Assembly (NCBI GenBank): GCA_964408455.1
Contig: CAYOZN010000010.1
Span: forward strand, 62,001-126,000
Source of the DNA: CAYOZN01 sp964408455
GTDB taxonomy: Bacteria; Planctomycetota; Phycisphaerae; UBA1845; UTPLA1
DNA: 64,000 nt
Direction of reading: 5' to 3'
Shown here: piece after piece, positions 36,675-45,215 of the stretch
Position numbering within the stretch: position 1 is the stretch's first letter
How the letters are laid out: each line of letters begins with the position of its first letter
Made by a program: the position numbers and the translations under genes
Notes under the pieces: generated by a model
Told to the model about the DNA's origin: nothing
The model's database searches: none
Seen by the model: the letters and a program-made list of their open reading frames with translations, nothing else

Positions 36675-38156
36675 CTACTGGCCGGCGGGCTTACTCTTCT
36701 CGTCTGTTGCGGCGCCTCCGGCGCCGGCAGCGCGAGCAGCCTTGGCCTCTTCGCTCTTCGCCCGTACGGCCGCGGCCTTTGCCGCCTGGGCGGCGTTTGT
36801 GCGGGCCGACGGCTGAATCGTCCGCGTGGCCGGGCCCGCGGCCGTCGGCGAAACCGTGGGCGTACGCACGGGCGTCGGCGGCCGGGTCATCGCTACGATC
36901 GGAACCGAGATTCGCGGCGTGGACGGATCGTCGGTCGCGAAGGCGATCTCGTCGCCCGCCTTGGGCAGATATTCCGGCGAGACTTGCAGGCTGAGCCGAT
37001 AGGTCTGCGAATCCTTCACGTCCGTCAGCTCAACCTTGATGGCTTCGCTCGGCGGCTGCAGATCGCTCACCTTGAACGGCTTGTTCACGTTTGACCGCAC
37101 GTAAAGCTGCACGGTCTGCGGCTCGGTGCGCGACGGGTTGAGCGTGACGCGCGGCGGCGACACCTCGATCGGTGACACCACCATGGCATACACGGCGAGG
37201 TCGAGCGTGGGCGAATCCGCCACGCCGGTCGTTGCCGAGATGCGGCCGGTGTTGTTACCCGGCTTCAGCGGCGGAACCAGCTCCACCGTGATCTCGTATT
37301 CGCGGCCTTCCTTGACCGGTGCGACCGTCGCCTTGAAGGCGGCGTTGGTGCACTTGAGCTCGCCCAGCTTCAACTCGCCCTCGACGTTGTTGACGACCGT
37401 TACTTTGCGGATGAGCGTGCTGCCGCCGGCCACCTGATCGGGCGTAATCCGGCCGAAGGCCACGGTCCGCGGCTTGACTTCGATCGCCTGCCACACTTCG
37501 CCCTTGATCTGGAGCGTGATGTTCGAGTCGGTGCCCTCGATGTTGGTCATTACGCGGATCGACTTCGTCAGCGGACCCGACGCGCTCTTGGTCACGATCT
37601 TGATTGGAATCTTGCCTGCATCTCCGGGCTGCACGATCCGGTCAAACTGACCGGCAACGGCACAGCCTCACGACGGCTTTACGGACAGAATTTCGAGCGG
37701 TCCGTTGCCCGTGTTGGTGAACCAGTACTCGTGAATCACGTCCGATCCGGCGCGGATGCGGCCGAAGTCGTAGATCATCGTGTCGAACTTGATGCCGGGC
37801 ATCTCGCCTGGCTTGAGAACCACGGTCGGCTTGGGAACGGCCTGTCTCGGATGCGCGGCCGGCTTGGCGTTCTGTATTCGTGCCGGCTGATTCCCGGCCT
37901 CGGCCTTGTCGTTCAGGCCGCGTATCGCGGCGCGCTTCGCGCGCTCCAGCCGCAATGCCTCTTCGCGATCTTTGGTTGCCTGATCGGTGGCCTGCTTGTC
38001 CTGTGCCGCCTCTTTCTTCTCGGCAGTTGTCGCCGCCTGCTTATCCCGGGCCGGATCCGCCTTATCCTGCGCGATCGCCGTATGGGCAAATAACCCGTTC
38101 AGCCAGACGACGCATCCGATGCCGGACAAGGCGGCGATGCGACGTATTCGCCCCAT
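36675..38156 (-). CDS. Exported DUF1573 protein with in-frame UGA; candidate selenoprotein
   Basis: 493 codons from ATG 38156 (AAAGGAGG upstream) to the stop at 36675, with one internal TGA at codon 163 (37670-37668). Signal peptide, then a charged Lys/Glu/Ala linker, then PKPTVVLKPGEMPGIKFDTM and GPLEILSVKPS-U-GCAVAGQF. The paralogue at 35014 has GPLEILQVKPS-C-GCTVAGEF, so TGA replaces exactly the first Cys of C-G-C. The frame continues collinearly (GDAGKIPIKIVTKSASGPLT onward) with no other lesion. A SECIS-like hairpin starts right after the TGA. Promoter, ribosome site and terminator are intact. The alternative is a single nonsense mutation or sequencing error. SelA/SelB/SelC genes are not in the window. 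Confidence 0.8.
37627..37667 (-). promoter_or_regulatory. SECIS-like hairpin immediately downstream of in-frame UGA
   Basis: In the mRNA, GGCUGUGC (first base after UGA) pairs with GUGCAGCC (8 bp, two G-U). An internal loop (CGUUG opposite AUC) leads to an upper stem CCGGUCA with UGACCGG (7 bp) closed by GUU. If the last A-U pair opens, the loop is AGUUU. The loop G is 21 bases after the UGA, within the range known for bacterial SECIS elements, and a G-U is in the loop as in E. coli. The Cys paralogue lacks this hairpin. Confidence 0.7.
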
Positions 38157-38242
38157 CCACTGCCTCCTTTCTGTTTGTTTCAGTCGCCCGCGCGGCGGCA
38201 ACGCGGCTTCTGACACAGAGTCGAACGTTCCGCCGACGAGGC

Positions 38243-38293
38243 AAAATATACATCAAAAGCGCCCCCGACAGGGTGTAACGCATTCGTAACGCG
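38243..38293 (-). promoter_or_regulatory. Promoter region with GTAAC direct repeats (UGA-containing DUF1573 gene)
   Basis: GTAAC at 38275-38279 and 38286-38290 (11-bp period), with AAATATAC at 38244-38251. The layout and the core GGGTGTAACRCRTTCGTAAC match the upstream region of the paralogue at 36434-36484. Confidence 0.6.
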
Positions 38294-38377
38294 GTCCGGC
38301 GCTGTCGCCTGCCGCGGGGATGAAGCACTGCGGTTCGATGCACGCAAGCGGCTCTGCATACGTGAGTTACGCGCAAA

Positions 38378-38405
38378 CGAAAAAGCGGCGGACGTGACCC
38401 GCCGC
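38378..38405 (-). terminator. Terminator of the ECF-sigma/lipoprotein operon
   Basis: Stem GCGGCGG (38385-38391) with CCGCCGC (38399-38405), followed on the minus strand by TTTTTCG. It lies 41 bp after the propeller lipoprotein stop. Confidence 0.7.
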
Positions 38406-38445
38406 CGCCCGGAATGCCAGCTCCGTGCCTCGCGCATGCCGCGCC

Positions 38446-39873
38446 TTACTGGTCCTTGTCCGTCAGCCAGCCTTCTCGCATTTCCCCCGACCAGCCCTCG
38501 CTCAGAGTGCGCGTCTGGCCACTCTCCCACAGCATCACCTGCGCAGGAGGCAGTTCGCCCTCGCCACCGGGGGCGACAAAGCTGATGGAATTGTGATCGC
38601 GCCACGTGGGCAGGGCCCGGGTCTTACCTTTGGCGGCGCCGCCGATCGGCGTCGTTTCGCCGGTCTGGAGGTGATAAATCGCGGCCCGCCCGCCCGACAG
38701 CGACATGACGACGCGCGTCTCGTCGGGGCTGAGATCGAACAGCGGCACCGCCAGGTCCAGCGGCTCGACAAAGCCGCGTCCCGTGACGCGCACGATCGTG
38801 GCCTGCCAGTGCGGATCGTAGGCGAACAGGCCCCAGCGCTGCGGCATGTCGTGACTCGTGGATGGCAGCGTCAGCTCGACCGACGAGAACAGGATTCTGC
38901 CGTCGTTCAGCCATGCCACGGTCATGGCATCGTTGTAGATCAGGCCCGCCTTGTCCTCGGGCTCACCGATCGTCGGCAGTAATGCCCCGTTCTCGTCGCG
39001 CAGCGTCAATGTCGCCAGCGTTCCCAGTTGCAGGCTGCCTTCGGCGTGCGCTTCGCCGCTCGCTCGTACCAGGACCAGCGCCCGGCCGTCGCCGCTCCAG
39101 TCGTAGGCCGCCGACACGTTGCGGGCGACGACGCGCGGCGTGCCCCCGCCTGCCGGCACGATCCACAGACAGCGCGCATCTCCGCCCAGGCTGGCGGCCG
39201 CCGCGTAGGCCACGAATGCGCCGTCCGGCGATGGCAGCGGCAGGTGAATCGAGTCCAGCGTCGAGACCAGCGTTTGCTTGGGCACGAACTGGTTGTTCGC
39301 CAGCTCCACGACGCTGAGCCGATTGATCGCCGGCTCGGCATCGCGCAGATCGTCCCATTGCGCGCCCAGCCGCTCTTCGAGCCGCTTCGCGTGCGTCTCG
39401 CGAAGATAGACGATGGCCGACGCCGTCAGGCCGCTGGACAGCTGGTTGGACGGGTCGAATTCGAAGTCGCGCAGATCGCCCTGGAACGCGGTCAACCTGC
39501 GAATCGCATCCTCGGATACGCTGCGGACGGTCGCGACTTCTTCCTTCGACAGGACGGTCTGCACGTCGGCCCAGGTCCGCGCCTTGTCCTGATGCACGAC
39601 TGCCAGATGCCGGCCATCCTGAAACCAGCGCCCGCGCGTGGAGCCTTCGCCGAACCGCGGCGGCAGCACCGTGCCCTGGCCGTCGATCAGCCAGATGCCA
39701 TTTTCGCTGAATACTGCCGCCACCGAACCATCCGGTGACCACGCAATTCGCTTTTCGGGGATGCAGCCGGTCGCCAGGATCGGCACGAGCACGCAGAGCG
39801 CGCAGGCCCGCCGGATTTTCGGTCCTTCGGTCAAGTGCGTAGAGAATCGTGACAATAAAACCCGCGCGTTCAT
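38446..39873 (-). CDS. WD40/TolB-like propeller lipoprotein
   Basis: 475 residues from ATG 39873 (GGGAGG upstream). Signal peptide ends VPILATGC, a lipobox. The body has beta-propeller repeats: RIAWSPDGSVAAVFSENGIW, HLPLPSPDGAFVAYAAAA, AYDWSGDGRALVLVRASG and FDLSPDETRVVMSLSGGRAA. Its ATG overlaps the TGA of the putative anti-sigma gene (ATGA), so it is the third gene of a coupled sigma/anti-sigma/lipoprotein operon. It may be a sensor or target of that regulator. Confidence 0.82.
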   Translation of the reverse strand: MNARVLLSRFSTHLTEGPKIRRACALCVLVPILATGCIPEKRIAWSPDGSVAAVFSENGIWLIDGQGTVLPPRFGEGSTRGRWFQDGRHLAVVHQDKARTWADVQTVLSKEEVATVRSVSEDAIRRLTAFQGDLRDFEFDPSNQLSSGLTASAIVYLRETHAKRLEERLGAQWDDLRDAEPAINRLSVVELANNQFVPKQTLVSTLDSIHLPLPSPDGAFVAYAAAASLGGDARCLWIVPAGGGTPRVVARNVSAAYDWSGDGRALVLVRASGEAHAEGSLQLGTLATLTLRDENGALLPTIGEPEDKAGLIYNDAMTVAWLNDGRILFSSVELTLPSTSHDMPQRWGLFAYDPHWQATIVRVTGRGFVEPLDLAVPLFDLSPDETRVVMSLSGGRAAIYHLQTGETTPIGGAAKGKTRALPTWRDHNSISFVAPGGEGELPPAQVMLWESGQTRTLSEGWSGEMREGWLTDKDQ

Positions 39874-40376
39874 AAAGCGCCTCCCATCTGCGGCCACCGC
39901 AACGGGCCGCTCCATTGAATCCGTCGACCGTCCTGAACCTTTCGATCGCGTATGACGTGTTGCAGCCGCGTTCGCGACCAGAATCCGTCCGGCTGCGGCG
40001 TCTGCGCCCGGGCGACCGGCTCCGGTGCCGGGCGAGTGTCAGGCGTGGGTGCTGTCGGCAGGTGGGCGCCGATCCAGAATGCCAGGCCGATCGAGGCCGC
40101 CATCGCCAGCCGGCGGGGCCAATGCCATTTCACTGGCATTCTCAGGGTCCGGTTCATTCGGTTCATCATCACCGACACAGCGGGGGGCGGCTCGATCGAT
40201 GCGCCGGGCGCCGAGCTTGCCTGCTGCACGGCCGTCAGCGTCGCCTCGAAGCGGCGCGCCAATTCCGCCGACTCCGGATGGTCGGCCAGGTACGCGTTCA
40301 ACAGCGCCGTGGCATCGTCGCCCAACTCGTCCAGGCACCGGTCCATCACCAGTCGTTCCAGCGTTTCACCGTCCAT
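39870..40376 (-). CDS. Putative anti-sigma factor
   Basis: 168 residues. A cytoplasmic helical N-terminus (ETLERLVMDRCLDELGDDAT) is followed by a predicted membrane helix near 90-105 (RRLAMAASIGLAFWIGAHL) and a short extracytoplasmic tail. It lacks an obvious HxxxCxxC zinc motif. It overlaps the ECF sigma gene by 11 bp and the lipoprotein gene by 4 bp; this context is the main reason for the call. Confidence 0.65.
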   Translation of the reverse strand: MDGETLERLVMDRCLDELGDDATALLNAYLADHPESAELARRFEATLTAVQQASSAPGASIEPPPAVSVMMNRMNRTLRMPVKWHWPRRLAMAASIGLAFWIGAHLPTAPTPDTRPAPEPVARAQTPQPDGFWSRTRLQHVIRDRKVQDGRRIQWSGPLRWPQMGGAL

Positions 40377-40917
40377 CGGGCACTCCTCGTCTGCTGACGT
40401 CGTTGCCGCGCGACACCCCGGACAACTTTGCAGGCTCGACGGCGCCGCATTGCTCGCGGAGGCGCCGCACGGCCGAATGCAGCCTCGATCGCACGGTGCC
40501 GATCGGCACGTTCAGCACAGATGCGATCTCCTCGTAACGCAGCTCGTGGGCCAGCCGCAGTTGCAATGCCTCGCGCTCGCGCTCCGGCAGACGTTCGATT
40601 GCCTCGCGCACCTGGTCGAGCCGGTCGTTGCGCTGCGGCGGTCCCGGCGCGGGCGGCTCTGAACCCAGCGGCAGCGTCGTGCGCGCTCCGCTTCGCCGAC
40701 GGCTCGAGCGAACGAGGTTGCGCGCGATGCCCAGCAGCCAGGCCCGCGGCGAAATTGCCGCGGCGATGGCATCGGGGCGGCGCCACGCTGCCAGGTACGT
40801 CTCCTGGAGCACGTCCTCGGCGGCCGTGGCATCGCGCGTGTGCCGGCGGATATAGGCCCACACGGCCGATGCCGTCTCGGCGTACAGCCGCTCGAATTGC
40901 GTCCCGCCGTCTTCCAT
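40366..40917 (-). CDS. ECF-type RNA polymerase sigma factor
   Basis: 183 residues. Region 2 (FERLYAETASAVWAYIRRHT, AAEDVLQETYLAAWRRPDAI) and region 4 (LPEREREALQLRLAHELRYE, EIASVLNVPIGTVRSRLHSA) are clear; no region 3, as in ECF factors. It should direct transcription of its own operon and stress genes and be held by the membrane protein encoded directly downstream. Confidence 0.93.
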   Translation of the reverse strand: MEDGGTQFERLYAETASAVWAYIRRHTRDATAAEDVLQETYLAAWRRPDAIAAAISPRAWLLGIARNLVRSSRRRSGARTTLPLGSEPPAPGPPQRNDRLDQVREAIERLPEREREALQLRLAHELRYEEIASVLNVPIGTVRSRLHSAVRRLREQCGAVEPAKLSGVSRGNDVSRRGVPDGR

Positions 40918-41057
40918 GCGTCCGCCATCCTAATGGTGGCGCAAGCGGCCGGAAAAGTTCACGTAGAAAAACTGGATTTGCCGCTCTGATGGGAATCGTC
41001 GCTGACTGCGGCTGGCAGGGGTGGGCGATCAGAAGCGAAGGGTGGCACTGACGGTGC

Positions 41058-43529
41058 TCAATCGCCGTTGGCGCGGGCGCGGGCCTGCTTGAGTTTTCGA
41101 GCGACGGACTTGTCGGCAGGGGGGGGCAGATGCGGCAGGGCCTCTTCATAGAGGCGGACGGCCTCGGCATAGCCGCCGGTACTCATGGCACGATCTGCAT
41201 TCTGCGCCAGGCGTGCCGCATTGAAGGCATCCGCAAACTGTTTGAGGCGGGCAGCCGCCTGCGGCGTCTCGTGCTTCCACATCGAGTTTTCCAGGAGCCG
41301 CCGGGCGGTCAGAAGCTCGCCCTCGCGAATTGCGTCCATTGCCTGCTCGTACAGGTGGTTCGCGCCGGCCAAGCGCGCCTTCTGTTCCGTCTCTTCGGAG
41401 GGCTCAATCTCGTTGGCCGCCTGGTAGCTCGATTCGGCTTCGGCAAAGGCCTGGTCGAGCATGCCCTTGTCGCCGCGAAGAACGAGGTCTTCACGTCGCT
41501 TGGCATCGAGAATCGTCTGGTTGAGCTGGCGGGCGTTGCTGGTGTCCTTGATCACGCGGGCATCACGGCAGGCGATCAGGGCGGCCTCGAAGTTGCCGGC
41601 CTTCAGGGCCTTGTTGGCTTTCGCCATGGCCTCTTCGTACTCGATCGTCCGCACGGATTCCTGCAGGTCGTGTCGGAGCTTGCTCACGTCGTAACCCGCC
41701 TCGCGGGCGAGCCGTTCGACGTCCGCCATCTTCAGCTCGGCTGCCGAGAGCCGGCCGGACTTCACGTCGGCGTCGCTCTCGCGGGCCAGCCGCAGCATCT
41801 CCTTCTTCGCCCACAGCCGGCTTTGCAGGGCGCTCAAATCGGGCGTCACCGCGCCCATCGAGGAGATGTCGTTGATGATGTGCTCCACGCGGCTGAAATC
41901 GTTCTGCTCCAGCGCCTGTTCGCCGTCGATCAGCTTCAGCATCGTCGCTGCCTCGCCCTCCTCGGGCAGGCGACGCCCCGTACCTTCGGCGAGAATCTTT
42001 GCATCCGCGAACAGCTGCGCCGCCTTTGACAGGTCGCGCGTTTGGAACGCATCCCGCGCCTCGGCCAGCTTCGTTCGCACCTGCGACAGATGCGGATCGG
42101 GGCGCGTGTGCTGCCACACCAGGCTCCCGGCGGCGCCGAGGGCAATCATGCAGAGAACCGCGGCTGCCAGCGGCAACAGCAGCCCACGTCGCTCCCGCGC
42201 CAGGGGCGGCACTTCGGCCGGCGCCGGCGGAACCGGCGGCGTCTGAACCTGCCGGCGAACCGGACGCGACGGCATTTGCTTCGGCATGCCCGACAGCGGC
42301 CGGCGCGATTCGATGGAATCGCCGACCCGCGTCTGCGTTGCGCGCGGTGTTGTTCCCGACCCGAGGCGCTTGCGGAACTCCGGCTTCGACGGGCCAAATT
42401 CGACCGGGTGCGTACTGGTGAACTGGTCGGGCTTGAGGAGCCAGGTGAGCGAAATGGGCTGCCGTCCACCAAGGGCGGGGTTCTGTCGCACCAGCGCCTG
42501 CGGCGCCGGCAGCGCCCGGGGCGCTACGGGCGTGGCCGAAGGTGCCGGCAGTGCCGGCCGCGGCGGCGCCTGTCGAATTTCGCGCCGGCGGCTGGCCACG
42601 CGGACGAGGTCTGCGATGATCTGATCCATCGACGAATAGCGCCGATCCAGGTTTTTGGCGATCATGCGGCCCACCACGTCAGACAGTTCGGAGGCCGCGC
42701 GGGGGTTGAGTTCGCACAGGGGCGGCAGGCGCTTGCGGTGGTTCAGGTGCCACGCACGCCAGTATCCAGCCTGGTCGACGGGGTCCTCGGGCAGATCGCT
42801 CAGATAGTCGTGCAGCACGCCGCGGCCGACTGCCACTTCGTAGAGCACCATGCCGAAGGCATAAATATCCGCGCGGGCGTCGTAGTCATCGCCTGCCTGG
42901 AGCTCGGGCGCTGCATACCTGGCGACCACGTGGATCGGCCCGGAGAAGTCGCCTTCGTGAGCGGCACTGCCCAGATCGCTGATGCGCAGCGAGTCCGGCC
43001 GCGCCAACAGCAGGCAGCCGGGATGAATGCAGCGATGGATGATCTTGCGATCGTGCATGGCCTTCAGGCCCATGCTGCCGGAGCGCAGCATGCGCCAGGC
43101 GTCGCGATCATCCACGAGCCGCTTGGAAATCAGCGACTCCAGCAGATCGCCATCGACGTACTCTTCGACGAGGAAGAGGCCGGCCTCATTGTTGATCAGC
43201 TCGTAGACATCGACGGCGAAGCTCACGTTGCGCGGAAGCCGCGCCAGGAACTGGGCCTCGCGCTTGAAGTCGCCGCAGGCCGTCGGATCGTCCAGCAGGC
43301 CGGGGTTCATCTGCTTGATCGTCACCAGGCGATCCAGCATCGCGTCGCGTGCTTTGTAGAGTATGGCATTTCGCGTCGTGCGGACGCGCTCGAGAATCCG
43401 GTACTTGCCCAGGCCGGCACCGGTGGCAATACCGGCGTCGCCGCGTTCGTCACCATCGCGCGGCACACCGGTCAGCGGCATTGGAGGCTTGCCAACCTGC
43501 TCCCCAGCCTGTTTCCAAGTTTCCGACAT
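41058..43529 (-). CDS. Membrane-spanning Ser/Thr pseudokinase with C-terminal TPR-like repeats
   Basis: 823 residues. Residues ~25-310 form a protein-kinase fold: glycine-loop region degenerate (ILERVRTTRNAILYKARD), VTIKQM lysine near 70 kept. The catalytic loop reads HRCIHPGCLLL instead of HRDxKxxN (near 165), so the catalytic Asp, Lys and Asn are lost, and DFG reads DLG. APE is present (YAAPELQAGDDY). A Pro-rich linker leads to one membrane helix (about 450-472) and a helical repeat region (~480-820, e.g. LAEARDAFQTRDLSKAAQLF). Likely a signalling scaffold, not an active kinase. Single-gene unit on the minus strand. Confidence 0.88.
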   Translation of the reverse strand: MSETWKQAGEQVGKPPMPLTGVPRDGDERGDAGIATGAGLGKYRILERVRTTRNAILYKARDAMLDRLVTIKQMNPGLLDDPTACGDFKREAQFLARLPRNVSFAVDVYELINNEAGLFLVEEYVDGDLLESLISKRLVDDRDAWRMLRSGSMGLKAMHDRKIIHRCIHPGCLLLARPDSLRISDLGSAAHEGDFSGPIHVVARYAAPELQAGDDYDARADIYAFGMVLYEVAVGRGVLHDYLSDLPEDPVDQAGYWRAWHLNHRKRLPPLCELNPRAASELSDVVGRMIAKNLDRRYSSMDQIIADLVRVASRRREIRQAPPRPALPAPSATPVAPRALPAPQALVRQNPALGGRQPISLTWLLKPDQFTSTHPVEFGPSKPEFRKRLGSGTTPRATQTRVGDSIESRRPLSGMPKQMPSRPVRRQVQTPPVPPAPAEVPPLARERRGLLLPLAAAVLCMIALGAAGSLVWQHTRPDPHLSQVRTKLAEARDAFQTRDLSKAAQLFADAKILAEGTGRRLPEEGEAATMLKLIDGEQALEQNDFSRVEHIINDISSMGAVTPDLSALQSRLWAKKEMLRLARESDADVKSGRLSAAELKMADVERLAREAGYDVSKLRHDLQESVRTIEYEEAMAKANKALKAGNFEAALIACRDARVIKDTSNARQLNQTILDAKRREDLVLRGDKGMLDQAFAEAESSYQAANEIEPSEETEQKARLAGANHLYEQAMDAIREGELLTARRLLENSMWKHETPQAAARLKQFADAFNAARLAQNADRAMSTGGYAEAVRLYEEALPHLPPPADKSVARKLKQARARANGD

Positions 43530-43928
43530 GAAGTTTGTCGCTTATCGGTACGGTGCCGCGGGCTTACGCAGCCACAGACAACGACACAGTCGTGGCGAAT
43601 TCCACTGCTTGCGGGAACGTCCGCCGCCGGTGGTAAACCCCATCCCGAATGTCCATTGCGGAGTTTGGTCTTGCGATCAACGGCCCAATAACCCCACGAC
43701 GCCGTGTGCAAGGCGATGTGGTCACCCCCGCATTGCCAGGCGCATCCTCTGGACGGTGAATACTATCCGTCCGCGGGCGGCAAAGTCCAGCATCGCGGCT
43801 GCCGGCTTATCAGCCGTCTGTCGGAGCGGGTATCCTCAGCCGGAGTCGCATTCGCTCGGTCGAGCGTGTACCTGCCGCGGGACGTCGTACGCTTGGCGAT
43901 CAAGCGGGGTAGCGGCTATGATGGATGG
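43530..43928. other. 399-bp divergent intergenic region
   Basis: Separates the pseudokinase gene from the RND operon. It presumably carries promoters for both. Open frames in it look like chance and no motif was identified. Confidence 0.4.
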
Positions 43929-45215
43929 ATGCGCGCCAGTTCATCTTGTAAACAGTTGCCGCTTGAAGGCTTAGCCTTCGTTGCCATGACCGCGCTGGCT
44001 TGCTTTTTTCTGAGCGGAGCGGAGATCGCGGCCGCGCAGTACGGCGGTCCAACTCAGGTCGAAGTCGTCGAAGTCGTTCAGGAGTCCGTCGCGCCCACGA
44101 TGCGGCTTACCGGCACGCTCCAGCCCCAGCGCCGTTCGGTCGTCGCGTCCGAAACGTCCGGTCTTGTCGATTTCCTGGCCGTCGACGTCGGCGACCATGT
44201 CGAGCAGGGAAGTCTTATTTGCCGGCTGCGTGACACCCAGCGCCGGCTCGACAGGGATGCGGCCGTGGCCCGGCAGCGCGAACTGGAACTTGCGGTGAAT
44301 GTCGAGGAGGCCATGCTGGCCAGCGTCGAGTTCGAACGATCGCGCGTTGCACGCCTCCAGCAGAATAACCAGGCCACCGAAAAAGAAATCATCAACGCCC
44401 AGGCCAGTTACGCCGCCACGAGCGCCCGCGTGGAACAGGCGCGCCAGGCGGTGCGAACCGCCGCTGCCGTGGCAGAGCGCGCCGAATACCTGCTCGCCCA
44501 GACCGAAATCCGGGCTCCGTTCGAGGGCTTTGTCACGCACAGGTACACCGAAGTGGGCGCCTGGATCGGCGAAGGCAGCGCCGTGGTCGACCTGATCGAT
44601 ATCTCCACCGTGCGCGTGCGCGTCAACGTGCCCGAAGGCATCGCACGCTACTGCACCGCCGGCGCACCGGCGGTTGCCCACGTCGACGCCCTCGACGCCA
44701 CGATTCCGGGTCGTATCGCCCGTGTCGTCCCGCTGGCACAGGAGCAGGCGCGCACCATCCCCATCGAATTCGACCTGCCCAATCCCGACGCCCAGCTCAA
44801 AGCCGGCATGTTCGTGCGCGCCGATGTTCCGGCCGGGGCGGACGTCGACCGGATGCTGGTCCCCAAGGACGCCGTCATGACGCGCGGGCCGCTCAAGCAG
44901 GTCTATGTCGTGCGCGACAGTGAAAAAGGAAAGATGGCCGAAGTGGCCAATGTCCAGATCGAGGCGGAAGTGTACGATCGCTACGCCGTCAGCTCCCCGG
45001 GTCTGAAGCAGGGAGATCTGGTGGTCGTGCGCGGAAATGAATACATGCAGGGCCCGGGTCCGGTGGTGATCATGCCGTCTTCCGGTCCGCCCGCCACGAC
45101 GCAGCCGGCCGGGATAAGACCGACCGCACAGCAACCAGACGGTGCGAGCAAGGTAAATCAAAACGTGAAAGAAGCTCCGGCAGGCGCGTCGAATCCTGAG
45201 CCCGCCGGAACGTGA
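43929..45215 (+). CDS. RND efflux periplasmic adaptor (membrane fusion protein)
   Basis: 428 residues from ATG 43929. Signal/anchor at ~10-35, barrel-sandwich hybrid (RLTGTLQPQRRSVVASETSG, VDVGDHVEQGSLICRLRDT), alpha-hairpin (about 85-165), AQTEIRAPFEGFVTHRYTEV, then beta-barrel and a low-complexity tail. It bridges the inner-membrane pump to an outer-membrane channel. Its stop overlaps the pump start (GTGA), so the two are coupled. No outer-membrane channel gene is adjacent. Confidence 0.9.
   Translation: MRASSSCKQLPLEGLAFVAMTALACFFLSGAEIAAAQYGGPTQVEVVEVVQESVAPTMRLTGTLQPQRRSVVASETSGLVDFLAVDVGDHVEQGSLICRLRDTQRRLDRDAAVARQRELELAVNVEEAMLASVEFERSRVARLQQNNQATEKEIINAQASYAATSARVEQARQAVRTAAAVAERAEYLLAQTEIRAPFEGFVTHRYTEVGAWIGEGSAVVDLIDISTVRVRVNVPEGIARYCTAGAPAVAHVDALDATIPGRIARVVPLAQEQARTIPIEFDLPNPDAQLKAGMFVRADVPAGADVDRMLVPKDAVMTRGPLKQVYVVRDSEKGKMAEVANVQIEAEVYDRYAVSSPGLKQGDLVVVRGNEYMQGPGPVVIMPSSGPPATTQPAGIRPTAQQPDGASKVNQNVKEAPAGASNPEPAGT

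Noticed and set aside
36675..37634. Two separate genes, one ending at the TGA and one starting at GTG 37634
   Set aside because: The join is collinear with the paralogue, splitting would cut a domain in the middle, and no ribosome site precedes the GTG.
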